A program made the position numbers and the translations under genes. The notes beneath the pieces were generated by a model. It worked only from the letters and a program-made list of their open reading frames with translations, had not been told where the DNA came from and did not search any database. DNA of 64,000 nucleotides from Candidatus Hydrogenedentota bacterium (GTDB taxonomy: Bacteria > Hydrogenedentota > Hydrogenedentia > Hydrogenedentales > Hydrogenedentaceae). Numbering within the stretch: position 1 is the stretch's first letter; each line of letters opens with the position of its first letter. Of this stretch, positions 1 through 8,501 are shown piece after piece. Location of the stretch: positions 1-64,000 of the forward strand of contig JAOAHN010000084.1 of the NCBI GenBank assembly GCA_026415215.1, in the 5' to 3' direction.

Positions 1-117
1 GGAGGAATGTATGGTGGAGGAATGGGGATGTATGGTGGAGGAATGTATGGTGGAGGAATGGGGATGTATGGTGGAGGAATGTATGGTAGAGGAATGGGTA
101 TGTATGGTGGAGGATTT
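1..117 (+). repeat. Gly-Met-Tyr tandem repeat inside the secretin gene
   Basis: The reading frame repeats MYGGGMG followed by MYGGG, a period of about 12 residues or 36 bases, roughly three copies. The third copy has one G-to-R change and the last ends in Phe-Gly. The DNA copies are almost identical, as expected for a recently expanded minisatellite. The repeat runs off the left edge, so its full copy number is unknown. It probably forms a flexible low-complexity linker between N-terminal secretin domains. Confidence 0.85.
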
Positions 118-1470
118 GGCCGAGATGTGACCACTCTTAGCAATATATCAGATATGTTTTCGACTATCAGTGATCAGTTGGTTGGTGAGCTTGGTCCAGT
201 TGGAATAATTACAGCTGGTACCGGTGCCCTTGCGACTCGAGGTGCTTTAGCAACGGGGACGCCTACCGCAGGATACGGAGGTGTGCAAGGTACTGCTCAG
301 TTAGGTGCAAGAGCAGGTTTTGAAGAAGCTCAAATGTCAGGACTACAAATTCTTGCAGAAGCCCTTCCTCCTATAAAGGAGCCATATACTGGTGAAGTGC
401 TTTCAAAAATTGCCTATAACGAAGCCACAAACATGTTAATTGTTACAAATACCCCTACAAATTTAGATAAGTTTGAACAGATATTAGGTCAATTAGATGT
501 TACTCCTAAGCAGGTAAGTATTGAGGCAAAATTTTTGACTGTTAGAACAGAGGACTTGAAAAAAATTGGATTTGATTGGAGTGGGGAGTTGAGTGATTTG
601 AATAATCGAGCAAGGCAAATTCCGGCTTTGCAAGGTGAAACTTATAGTTATGATATTAATGGAGATGGTGTAGATGAGGAAGTTCCATTTTATGTAAGGC
701 CGGACGGCAGTCAGGTAATTAGAAACTCTGTATCCTCTGGTACTATTTCTGGGTTAGTTAATCCTCCTGCACCTGCGGCGGCTGCATCTACACTAAGTTT
801 GATTACAAAAATTATAGACAACGCAGATGGCGATAAGCTTAGTGTTGCCTTTGATTATTTGAATAGTTTGCGAGAGTCCGAGCTTTTAAGTGCTCCTCGT
901 GTAACCACTATGAACAGGAAACCAGCAGTAGTGGCTGACTTTCAAACAGAGTATTACCTTACTCAGGTTTATAACGAAGTTTATTTGACTGAGGGGGGAT
1001 TCGGAGGTTCACAGACACAATCTGTAATTACCCAACCTCAATTTAGTCCATTTAACTTTGGTATAGCTCTATCTGTTACACCTCAGATTAGAGATAATGA
1101 CCAGGTTAGGTTATGGTTAAACCCTGAGGTAAGGGCAAGGATAGGAGAGAAGAAGTTTACGCAAAAGAATGTTATAGGCACATCAGAGGTTACTACCGAG
1201 ATAATTCTACCTACTACTTCTTGGCAAGCAGCTTGGACAAATGTTATAGTCCACGATGGAGATACTTTAGTTTTGGGTGGGTTGGTACAGGATAAGACAA
1301 TTAGGAGCAATCAGAAAATGCCCTACCTTGCTGATATTCCTGTTTTGGGCTTTTTCTTCCGTGGCAAATCAAGGGAAGTTCAGCAATCAAGCTTGCTAAT
1401 CTTCGTTACACCGGATATCATTGATACCACTGGCGCTCGATTCTTCTCCGTAGGTAAGGAAACTTCATAG
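1..1470 (+). CDS. Type II/IV-pilus-type secretin (GspD/PilQ family), 5'-truncated by window edge
   Basis: This is an outer-membrane secretin that would form the multimeric exit pore of a type II secretion or pilus machine. The reading frame is open from base 1, so the N-terminus lies outside the window. The visible part starts with a Gly-Met-Tyr repeat, then a short N-domain (NEATNMLIVTNTPTNLDKFE, secretin N-type ring), the VSIEAKFLTVRTEDLKKIGFDW strand region, and the C-terminal secretin core with ELLSAPRVTTMNRKPA, ALSVTPQI, DGDTLVLGGL and the late PYLADIPVLGFFFR element. These are standard secretin landmarks in the right order. No other complete secretion gene adjoins it here, although an ExeA-like ATPase and a GspF-N-like microprotein occur further on. 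Family assignment is firm; the exact system is inference. Confidence 0.9.
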   Translation, partial: GGMYGGGMGMYGGGMYGGGMGMYGGGMYGRGMGMYGGGFGRDVTTLSNISDMFSTISDQLVGELGPVGIITAGTGALATRGALATGTPTAGYGGVQGTAQLGARAGFEEAQMSGLQILAEALPPIKEPYTGEVLSKIAYNEATNMLIVTNTPTNLDKFEQILGQLDVTPKQVSIEAKFLTVRTEDLKKIGFDWSGELSDLNNRARQIPALQGETYSYDINGDGVDEEVPFYVRPDGSQVIRNSVSSGTISGLVNPPAPAAAASTLSLITKIIDNADGDKLSVAFDYLNSLRESELLSAPRVTTMNRKPAVVADFQTEYYLTQVYNEVYLTEGGFGGSQTQSVITQPQFSPFNFGIALSVTPQIRDNDQVRLWLNPEVRARIGEKKFTQKNVIGTSEVTTEIILPTTSWQAAWTNVIVHDGDTLVLGGLVQDKTIRSNQKMPYLADIPVLGFFFRGKSREVQQSSLLIFVTPDIIDTTGARFFSVGKETS

Positions 1471-1545
1471 GTTTACTACTGTATACAACAGAAAAGCTAC
1501 TTTCCCTCTTAGTAGTAGTTTAAATTTTTGCGGATGTGATAAAGA

Positions 1546-2796
1546 ATGTTTCTACACTTGTATAATTTAGTTTGGAATATTTTTTCTCCTTTCGCAAAAG
1601 TCTATTTGGGAAGAAGCAGGCATTCAACTTTGCTTTCGAGGTTTTCGCCTTCTACAAACATTTGTAACCCAGTTTGGTTACACGCTTGCAGTGTGGGTGA
1701 AGTTAATTTAATTTCTCCTTTAGTGAGATTGTGGAAAGATTTTTTCCCGAGTACCAAGTTACTAATTACCTCAAGTACAGCCACTGGATATGATCAGGCT
1801 AAGAGAAAATATGCATCTTTATGTGAGGAAGTGTGTTTCTGTCCTTTTGACCATCCTCGCGTGGTAAGTAAATTCTTTACTTCGATAAAACCTTGTCTTC
1901 TAATTCTTACTGAGACGGAAATCTGGCCTAACTTGATATTGACAGGGAAAAAGGAGGGAGTGCCAATAGTGGTAATAAATGGAAGGATAAGTGATAAGGC
2001 ATTTAGAAGATATAAGGCTCTAAGATTTGCGTTAAAGGAGATTTTCAGATCAATAGATTTTGTGTTCGCACAGAGCGATGAATATGCAAGTAGATTTGAA
2101 GCATTGGGAGTCTTACCGGAACGGATCCAAGTAGCGGGTAATATGAAGTATGATGCTATTCCTACTGAAGTATCCCCTTCTGTGAGAAATAAGATAAAGG
2201 TTGAGTTGGGTATACCAAATGATGGAATAGTAATTGTTTTTGGGAGTCTCCGAGATGGTGATGAAAAGGTCGCAAAGTTTATTTGGGATGAATTAAAAGA
2301 AAAAATAAATAATATGTGGCTAATTTTAGTTCCTCGACATCCCGAAAAAAAAGGAAAAATATTAGATTGTTTTGCGGATGAAAAAATTATTTTAAGGACT
2401 GATAACCTTAAGGGGATCAAAAGTGAAGGAAGGATAGTAGTTGTTGATACAATTGGTGAATTAACTTCTTTCTATTCGATAGCCTCAATAGCGATAATTG
2501 GAGGGAGTTGGTTACCTGGAGTTGAAGGACATAACCCTTTAGAGCCTGCAGGGTTAGGTGTAGTATCGATTTTTGGAAAATATATGAGAAATTTTCAGGA
2601 ACCTGCGGAGAAGTTAGTTTCAGGAAAAGGGGCGATTCAAGTTCAGGACTTCCGTGAAATTCCGTTCTTGGTTGAGAGTTTACTGAGAGAGCCTTATGAG
2701 TACATAAACTTTGGAACAAGAGCAAGAGAGATAGTGCTTCAAAATCAGGGTGTTAGTAATAAGATTTTGATGCAAATTGCCAAATTTTTAGATTGA
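1546..2796 (+). CDS. waaA: 3-deoxy-D-manno-octulosonic acid (Kdo) transferase
   Basis: WaaA transfers Kdo from CMP-Kdo onto lipid IV-A, the first sugar step of the LPS inner core, at the inner face of the cytoplasmic membrane. The 416-residue length fits the family. The N-terminal half has the GT30 signature WLHACSVGEVN, with the catalytic-type acidic residue after SVG, followed by LLITSSTATGY and the long stretch ending RIQVAGNMKYD. The C-terminal half has VPRHPEK and IIGGSW.PGVEGHNPLEPAGLG, which match the nucleotide-sugar-binding half. It begins 75 bases after the secretin stop, with only a weak ribosome-binding site. It implies an LPS-bearing outer membrane. Confidence 0.95.
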   Translation: MFLHLYNLVWNIFSPFAKVYLGRSRHSTLLSRFSPSTNICNPVWLHACSVGEVNLISPLVRLWKDFFPSTKLLITSSTATGYDQAKRKYASLCEEVCFCPFDHPRVVSKFFTSIKPCLLILTETEIWPNLILTGKKEGVPIVVINGRISDKAFRRYKALRFALKEIFRSIDFVFAQSDEYASRFEALGVLPERIQVAGNMKYDAIPTEVSPSVRNKIKVELGIPNDGIVIVFGSLRDGDEKVAKFIWDELKEKINNMWLILVPRHPEKKGKILDCFADEKIILRTDNLKGIKSEGRIVVVDTIGELTSFYSIASIAIIGGSWLPGVEGHNPLEPAGLGVVSIFGKYMRNFQEPAEKLVSGKGAIQVQDFREIPFLVESLLREPYEYINFGTRAREIVLQNQGVSNKILMQIAKFLD

Positions 2797-2861
2797 AAAG
2801 ATGTTTTAGTGGAGGAGACAGATTATATATAATCAATCACATACTTAAAAAAATCTAATCT

Positions 2862-3803
2862 GTGAAGTTTCGGGTTAAAAATATAAAAGAGTATTTAACG
2901 GGCTATTTGTTTCTTGTACCTGCACTAAGCATTTTTGTCCCTTTTTTTATTTACCCCCTGTTTTATGCTTTATTTCTGAGTTTGTGGGGGGGAAAAAGGA
3001 CTGTCAGTATTTTTGTCGGTTTTAGGAATTACTTATTAGCTTTGGAAAGTCCTCTTTTTTGGCAAAGTGTGAAAGTTACTTTGTATTACACGATAATGAC
3101 AGTTCCTGCTACATTATTTCTGGGTTTCATATCAGCATATCTTCTTATGAGAGTTGTATGGGGGAAAGGCTTTTTCAGAGTATTGTTTTTCATTCCCTAT
3201 GTCACATCTACAGTAGCAGTAGCTATGGTGTGGCGAACCCTTTACCATCCTCAGATTGGAGTATTCAATTACATTTTGGAACTGGTGGGTTTAGAACCTC
3301 AAAAGTGGCTACTTGAGCCAAGAGGTGTTCTAAATATACTAACAGGGGGGATGGTCAGCCCGAGAATAGGTCCAAGTCTTGCTTTGGTTTCTATATCTTT
3401 GTTTGATGTTTGGCATAATTTTGGCTTCGCTGTGGTAGTTTTCCTTGCGGGTATGAGTAGTTTGCCGAGAGAATATTACGAAGCAGGCAAGATAGATGGT
3501 GCAAATCCTCTACAAATGCTTATTCACATTGAACTACCTCTTTTAAGTCCTACTTGGTTATTCCTAATCACGGTGCAACTAATTCGTTCTTTGCAATCAT
3601 TTAGTAGTTTCTATGCTTTGAACCCTGGAGGAAGTAGAACTTTGGGAACTACTGAAAATATGATGCTACACATATATTCCCAGTTTTATGAATACGGATA
3701 CTGGGGATATGGCTCGGCAGTGGCTATTATTCTCACTGTTCTCGTTATCTTGGTAACGCTTGTTCAGTGGCAGTGGTCAAAAAGATTTGTTTTTTACCAG
3801 TAG
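2862..3803 (+). CDS. Carbohydrate ABC transporter permease, MalF/UgpA type
   Basis: This is one of two membrane subunits of a CUT1-type sugar importer. The 313-residue protein has about six hydrophobic segments and the permease EAA loop near residues 205-225 (YYEAGKIDGANPLQMLIHIELPLLSP), which contacts the ATPase. The start is a GTG because an in-frame stop lies two codons upstream; no convincing Shine-Dalgarno is seen directly before it. The next permease starts 11 bases after the stop, and a binding lipoprotein follows, so the three form an operon. The cognate ATPase is absent from this cluster. Confidence 0.9.
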   Translation: MKFRVKNIKEYLTGYLFLVPALSIFVPFFIYPLFYALFLSLWGGKRTVSIFVGFRNYLLALESPLFWQSVKVTLYYTIMTVPATLFLGFISAYLLMRVVWGKGFFRVLFFIPYVTSTVAVAMVWRTLYHPQIGVFNYILELVGLEPQKWLLEPRGVLNILTGGMVSPRIGPSLALVSISLFDVWHNFGFAVVVFLAGMSSLPREYYEAGKIDGANPLQMLIHIELPLLSPTWLFLITVQLIRSLQSFSSFYALNPGGSRTLGTTENMMLHIYSQFYEYGYWGYGSAVAIILTVLVILVTLVQWQWSKRFVFYQ

Positions 3804-3814
3804 GTCTTTGATAT

Positions 3815-4666
3815 ATGAGTTTCTATATTATGGGCGTGCGAATGGTTAGAAATATGTGGTCAATGTTCCTTATTTACATTTTTTTGGCTTCGGTTGGAGT
3901 TGTGGTATCTTTTCCTTTTATTTGGATGGTATTTACATCTTTTAAGTCTTTAGGAGAAGCGACTACGCCTTCATTAAAATTATTTCCTGAAAGATGGGTA
4001 TGGGAAAACTGGCTTATAGCTTTTAAATTTGCACCTTTTGGAAGGTACTTTATCAATTCGTTTTTTGTGGCAACTTTTGTGACTGTTTCTGTTTGTATCA
4101 CTTCGCTTTTAGCAGGATATGCATTCGCCAAAATTAGGTTTCCTCTTCGTAACCTCTTTTTTTCTGGAGTTATGTTGACGATGATGATTCCCTTTGAAAG
4201 TATTTTGATTCCCAATTTCATATTAATAACAAAGTTAGGATGGTATAATTCCTACCTTGGACTCATAGTGCCATGGTGTGCCAGTGCGTTTTCTATTTTG
4301 CTTATTCGTCAAAGTTTTTTGAGTTTGCCCGAGGAGTACTTTGATAGTGCAAAAGTAGATGGGTGTGGTCATATTCAATTCTTGATTCATTTAGGGATAC
4401 CTCTAATTAAACCGATGGTTGTCACTGTCGCTTTATTTACATTCCTAAATAGTTATAACGCGCTTCTTTGGCCATTGATTATTACCGCAGATGAATCCCG
4501 TAGGGTTGTTCAGGTGGGATTAACAGTTTTTTCTGGAGATGCAGGGGTGAGAGTAAATTTGTTAATGTGTGCCTCGACATTAGTGGCTTTGCCAACCATA
4601 GTTATTTATCTTTTAGCTCAAAGATATTTTTCAGATGAGGCTATTAGGTCTGGTTTGAAGGGATAA
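3815..4666 (+). CDS. Carbohydrate ABC transporter permease, MalG/UgpE type
   Basis: This is the second membrane subunit of the CUT1-type sugar importer. The 283-residue protein has an N-terminal membrane segment with FPFIWMVFTSFK, the typical MalG start, and an EAA loop YFDSAKVDGCGHIQFLIHLGIPLIKP. Pairing with the MalF-type gene immediately upstream and a solute-binding lipoprotein one base downstream supports a three-gene importer. Substrate cannot be read from sequence; nearby hydrolases make an oligosaccharide or glycerol-phosphate-type substrate plausible. Confidence 0.9.
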   Translation: MSFYIMGVRMVRNMWSMFLIYIFLASVGVVVSFPFIWMVFTSFKSLGEATTPSLKLFPERWVWENWLIAFKFAPFGRYFINSFFVATFVTVSVCITSLLAGYAFAKIRFPLRNLFFSGVMLTMMIPFESILIPNFILITKLGWYNSYLGLIVPWCASAFSILLIRQSFLSLPEEYFDSAKVDGCGHIQFLIHLGIPLIKPMVVTVALFTFLNSYNALLWPLIITADESRRVVQVGLTVFSGDAGVRVNLLMCASTLVALPTIVIYLLAQRYFSDEAIRSGLKG

Positions 4667-4667
4667 T

Positions 4668-5978
4668 ATGGGAATTATTAGGAATTTTTTGAGTGAGGCA
4701 GTAGTGTTTTATAGTAGGTGGTGTTTTTTCTTTTGTATGTGGTTGGTAGGTTGTAAGGGGGAGGTCGTTTTTAAACCGATAAATGAAACTGAGGTAGTAT
4801 TTTGGGATAGACAAACAGCAGAGAGTGCTTTTTTCATAAGAGAAAAATCTACAGAGTTCAATGCGATTTTCCCAGGATTACCAATAAAAGTAGAGCGAGC
4901 GGGTGGTTATGCAGAAATATTTAGGAAAGTATCAGCAAGTATTCAAGCTGGTCGTTTGCCTGCTATGGCAGTGTCTTATGAAAGTATGACGAGTGAATAT
5001 ATTCCTACAGGGGCAGTAATACTCCTGGATGAATACATATTTGACAGTGAAGTTGGTCTTACTAAAGAGGAGTTGGAAGATTTTTTCCCGTGTGTGTTAG
5101 AAGCCAACAAATATCGTGATTTTGGGAATAAGATGTATTCGTTTCCTTTGGCGAAGAGTGTTCTGGTACTCTACTACAACCTTGATGTTTTAGATAAGGT
5201 TGGTATATCTAATCCTCCTGAAACTTGGGAAGAGTTTTTAAATTACTTGGAGTTGATTAAGGAGAAAACGGGGAGATATGGGTATGCAATCTCGGTAGAC
5301 TGTTCTACTGTGGATGCTATGATTTACAGTTTTGGAGGTGAGATAGTTTCGGGAAGAGAAACTCTTTTCGACTCAGAGGTAAGTAAATCTGTTTTTAGGT
5401 TTTATAGAGAACTGATAGAAAAGGATTTAGCGTATGTGGTTCCTCCGGGCTCTTTCGACGATCAGGTAGCATTGGCTAAAGGTGAGGTAGGTTTTATAAT
5501 AAGGTCAAGTTCTTTGAGAATTTCTTTAGAGCGTATTGCGAAAGAGAGACCGTTTAGGTGGGGTATTGGAAAACTTCCTCATTTAAGAGGAGTTTTGCCA
5601 GTCACCGTTTTGTTTGGCCCCAACATAACTATTTTTAAGACTACTGAAGATCAACAAAGGAGAGCTTGGGAATTTGTAAAGTTCATGACATCTCGGGAGA
5701 ATGTTGTAGAGTGGGCAATCCATACTGGGTATGTGCCCATACGCCGTTCTTCTGCTACTCATCCTGATATGGTTGAATATTGGAAGAACAATCCTAAAGC
5801 GAAGGTTCCTTTTGATTCTTTGGAATTTGCGAGGCCAGAACCAAATATATCAGGCTGGCAACAAGTAAGAGACTTAGTCGAGGCTGCTCTTTTGGAAGTA
5901 CTCACCTTGATGGATACTCCCGAAAATGTTTGTTCTCGCCTAAAGAAGAGAGCTGACTCAGTCTTAAGTATGCAGTGA
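4668..5978 (+). CDS. Extracellular sugar-binding lipoprotein (CUT1 family)
   Basis: This is the periplasmic solute-binding component for the two preceding permeases. The N-terminus is a short signal peptide ending in a lipobox, LVGC at about residues 25-28, so the mature protein should be lipid-anchored. The body has family hallmarks: VVFWD near the start, a segment SFPLAKSVLVLYYNLDVLDKVGI followed by PPETWEEF, and a late REN...GYVPIRRS stretch. Length, 436 residues, is normal. It starts one base after the permease stop and is the last gene of the operon. No ATPase gene follows, so a shared MsmK/UgpC-like ATPase elsewhere is likely (inference). Confidence 0.9.
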   Translation: MGIIRNFLSEAVVFYSRWCFFFCMWLVGCKGEVVFKPINETEVVFWDRQTAESAFFIREKSTEFNAIFPGLPIKVERAGGYAEIFRKVSASIQAGRLPAMAVSYESMTSEYIPTGAVILLDEYIFDSEVGLTKEELEDFFPCVLEANKYRDFGNKMYSFPLAKSVLVLYYNLDVLDKVGISNPPETWEEFLNYLELIKEKTGRYGYAISVDCSTVDAMIYSFGGEIVSGRETLFDSEVSKSVFRFYRELIEKDLAYVVPPGSFDDQVALAKGEVGFIIRSSSLRISLERIAKERPFRWGIGKLPHLRGVLPVTVLFGPNITIFKTTEDQQRRAWEFVKFMTSRENVVEWAIHTGYVPIRRSSATHPDMVEYWKNNPKAKVPFDSLEFARPEPNISGWQQVRDLVEAALLEVLTLMDTPENVCSRLKKRADSVLSMQ

Positions 5979-6043
5979 TGCGAATAGTTGGGAATATATG
6001 CGTCATTTTATCCGTTTATTCTTTTGTAAGATAGGAGTGAGCT

Positions 6044-6514
6044 ATGAAAACTTTGGCAGAGCAAGTAAAGTTTTATGGGGATTATCATAAAAATCCATAT
6101 AATAGGTTGACTCATTATTTTGGTATACCGATTATTATTTTTTCCATATTACTTCTGCTTTCTTGGATTAGGCTACCCGATACCCCATTTTGGTTGAATG
6201 GAGCTTTGGTGTTTATTGTGTTAGTATCCATTTACTATTTTCTGCTTGATTGGCGAGTATCTATATTAATGGCTACTTTGGTAGCTCCTATTTTCTTCTT
6301 GGCAAGCTATGTTGGTAGTGGTACTTGGAAGTTGAATATAACCTTGTTTCTTGTTCTATTTCTTGGAGGGTGGACTCTTCAAATCATAGGTCATTCTGTT
6401 TTTGAAAAAAGGAAGCCAGCTTTTACAGATAATTTAGTTCAATTGCTTATTGGTCCAATATTCTTTGTTTTGGAGATTTTAGAAAAATTTAATGTTAAAT
6501 GGGTAGGTAAGTAA
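6044..6514 (+). CDS. DUF962/Mpo1-like membrane protein
   Basis: The 156-residue protein has four hydrophobic segments and the family's conserved histidine positions: YHKNPYNRLTHYFGIP near the N-terminus and GHSVFEKRKPA near residue 120. In yeast, the family member Mpo1 is an Fe(II)-dependent dioxygenase that alpha-oxidises 2-hydroxy fatty acids. Bacterial members are often annotated only as DUF962. A ribosome-binding site (ATAGGAGTG) precedes the ATG. It lies between a sugar transporter and a TPR gene, with no obvious functional link. Family membership is clear; the substrate is not known. Confidence 0.8.
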   Translation: MKTLAEQVKFYGDYHKNPYNRLTHYFGIPIIIFSILLLLSWIRLPDTPFWLNGALVFIVLVSIYYFLLDWRVSILMATLVAPIFFLASYVGSGTWKLNITLFLVLFLGGWTLQIIGHSVFEKRKPAFTDNLVQLLIGPIFFVLEILEKFNVKWVGK

Positions 6515-6606
6515 ATCGATTTTGCTACTTCTTCTTCTATCTTTTTCTAAATAACTATTTGTTTTGTTATTATTATCCACAGTAATCACCAAGAAGGTAG
6601 TATTTG

Positions 6607-7524
6607 ATGAAAGAGGGGATGTGTCGTTTTGCTATTGCTTCTATAGTTGTGGGGGTTGTTTTACTCGTAATGCTGAAATTCATATTACCTTCCAACATTT
6701 GGGATGGTATGTTTGGCTTTTCTCACACGAGGTACAACGATTTAATTAGGGAAGCTTTAGAGGCTATAAGTATAGACCCTCGTTTAACTTATCCAGATAC
6801 GAAGAGTAAAGTTAGAAGAGCTTTTGTGCTGATAGAGGAAAAAGGTTTTCCCACTACTCCAGAAGAGGAGTTTATTATGTCTATGCAATATTACAGAGAA
6901 GGAGAGGTAGAGAGAGCAATTGCTCTGCTCTCGGATATAATTAAAAATTACCCCGATTTTTGCGATGCTTATGCATATTTAGCATATATCACCTATTCAG
7001 AAGAGAGAAATGATAATAGTTTAATTATAGGTTTATTCGAGAAAGCAATTGGGTGTAATCCTAACAAGTCTCTTTACTATACCTGGTTGGGTTCATTTTA
7101 CAAAAATAATCTTATGTGGAGAGACGGAGAGGGTTATAATGAAGAGTATAAAATAAAAGCTGAAGAATGTTATAAAAAGGCTATATCACTAAATGAGGAA
7201 GACATCTCTGCATGGAATAATTACGGTAATTTTTTAGTTGATATAAAGAATTATGAAGAGGCTGAAAAAGTTTATAAAAAAGCTATTGAGATATTCCCGG
7301 AACATGGAAAACCCCAATACAATCTTGCTGCTTTGATGGCTATTAAAGGTGATTACGAGTCCGCAATTAAATGGCTTAAGGAAGCATTGAAGTATAATCC
7401 TGAATTAAGAAGGGAGGCCAAAATAGATAAGGATTTTGATATATTGAGGGGGGACCCAAGATTTGAAGAGCTGATATCTAATAGGTTAAGAGAGGAAATT
7501 TTGTATATCCACTCCGAGGATTAG
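6607..7524 (+). CDS. Membrane-anchored TPR-repeat protein
   Basis: The start is the ATG preceded by AAGAAGGTAG; a TTG one codon upstream is possible but less likely. Residues 7-28 form a hydrophobic anchor or signal segment. The rest contains several tetratricopeptide repeats, clearest at KAEECYKKAISLNEEDISAW, AEKVYKKAIEIFPEHGKPQY and AIKWLKEALKYNPE. The C-terminus has DKDFDILRGDPRFEELI, the ending commonly seen on bacterial TPR proteins. Such proteins are scaffolds for protein contact; no partner can be named here. The gene converges with the sigma-like fusion gene, leaving 11 bases between stops. Confidence 0.85.
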   Translation: MKEGMCRFAIASIVVGVVLLVMLKFILPSNIWDGMFGFSHTRYNDLIREALEAISIDPRLTYPDTKSKVRRAFVLIEEKGFPTTPEEEFIMSMQYYREGEVERAIALLSDIIKNYPDFCDAYAYLAYITYSEERNDNSLIIGLFEKAIGCNPNKSLYYTWLGSFYKNNLMWRDGEGYNEEYKIKAEECYKKAISLNEEDISAWNNYGNFLVDIKNYEEAEKVYKKAIEIFPEHGKPQYNLAALMAIKGDYESAIKWLKEALKYNPELRREAKIDKDFDILRGDPRFEELISNRLREEILYIHSED

Positions 7525-7535
7525 TTTCTAATTTT

Positions 7536-8444
7536 TTATCTTCTTCTTTTCTTATTAACAAGTAGAGATTTCAAGAACTGTAAAGCTTTTTTTAGTAATC
7601 CATCGTAAAAAATTTCTCTATTCTCATTATTTACTTCGGATTCATAAGTATTCGGAGTTTTTTGTTGGGTTTGAGATTCGAGTGTTTCGTTTTTGGAATT
7701 AAGGGCAAGTAAATAAATACTGATGAGTTTCTCACCTGGTACAGAAGGTAGACTTTCAAACTGCTTTTCAATGTATTGGTGATCAGCAAGGATCTTAAGG
7801 CAATTCTCACAGTTTTTTATGTGCTCTTGGATGTCGATGGTATGTAATATATTTAATTCATTGTCTAAATAAGGAGATAGGTATTGATATGTAAGTGAAC
7901 AGAGTAGTGCTCTCTGGCTAAAGGGGAGGATATTTTTAGCAGAAAGATTCAAGCGAATTTGCTCACGAGTTTCCGTTAATAGTTTACTTATTTCCGCCCT
8001 GTGAATATTCAATACAGTTTCTAACTCTCTGTATGTGAGCTTATCTTTTATTTTCAGTATATAAGCGTATCTTTTCTCAAACGAAACGGAAGATAATGTG
8101 TGTAAATATGGGTTAGTAGCGATTAAAGGGGATGATACTTTAGAATGTAGTGTATCTCGATATTGTAGATGCACGTTTTTGAGGATTTGGAAAGCTGAAC
8201 TAAATATAGCGGGCTTAGCTTTATATGCTTCAGGTGAGTTAATTTTTAAGCAACTTTTTTCTACTATTTTACAAAGTAGTTCCCCAATTATTTGGTCATC
8301 GGTAATTCCCTCGAAGTTCAGAAACAGGTAAAGGGTGTCTCCGTACTTTTTTAGGAGAGAAATTGCAAAATCTTCGCTGTTTATGTGGCGCTGATCTTTC
8401 TTGGGGTTCTCGAGAAGATTTGTTAAGCTCGAATTATAGCCCAT
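7536..8444 (-). CDS. Sigma-factor-like N-terminal region fused to a zf-HC2-type anti-sigma zinc finger
   Basis: This 302-residue cytoplasmic protein is not a standard family member. Residues about 20-165 look like an ECF sigma-factor layout: an alpha-helical first part, then KLTYRELETVLNIHRAEISKLLTETREQIRLNL, which resembles a sigma region 4 helix-turn-helix. Residues about 180-225 read LSPYLDNELNILHTIDIQEHI followed by C-x2-C, which is the putative zinc-finger (zf-HC2) pattern of anti-sigma factors, with His-x3-Cys-x2-Cys ligands. No membrane segment follows, unlike most membrane anti-sigmas. The tail is low complexity. It may be a self-inhibited regulator (inference). It is transcribed away from the glycosyl hydrolase gene. 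Confidence 0.6.
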   Translation of the reverse strand: MGYNSSLTNLLENPKKDQRHINSEDFAISLLKKYGDTLYLFLNFEGITDDQIIGELLCKIVEKSCLKINSPEAYKAKPAIFSSAFQILKNVHLQYRDTLHSKVSSPLIATNPYLHTLSSVSFEKRYAYILKIKDKLTYRELETVLNIHRAEISKLLTETREQIRLNLSAKNILPFSQRALLCSLTYQYLSPYLDNELNILHTIDIQEHIKNCENCLKILADHQYIEKQFESLPSVPGEKLISIYLLALNSKNETLESQTQQKTPNTYESEVNNENREIFYDGLLKKALQFLKSLLVNKKRRR

Positions 8445-8501
8445 TTTTGAACACCTTGATTATATAATATTCTACTAAACCTGAATAAGGACAGGAAAGT
8501 T

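Noticed and set aside
1471..1545. ACTACT/AGTAGT repeats as terminator after the secretin
   Set aside because: Pairing is short, spread over a long loop, and only a weak T-rich stretch follows; not convincing.
1794..2420. 208-residue open frame antisense to waaA
   Set aside because: Shadow frame without motifs; waaA has all family signatures.
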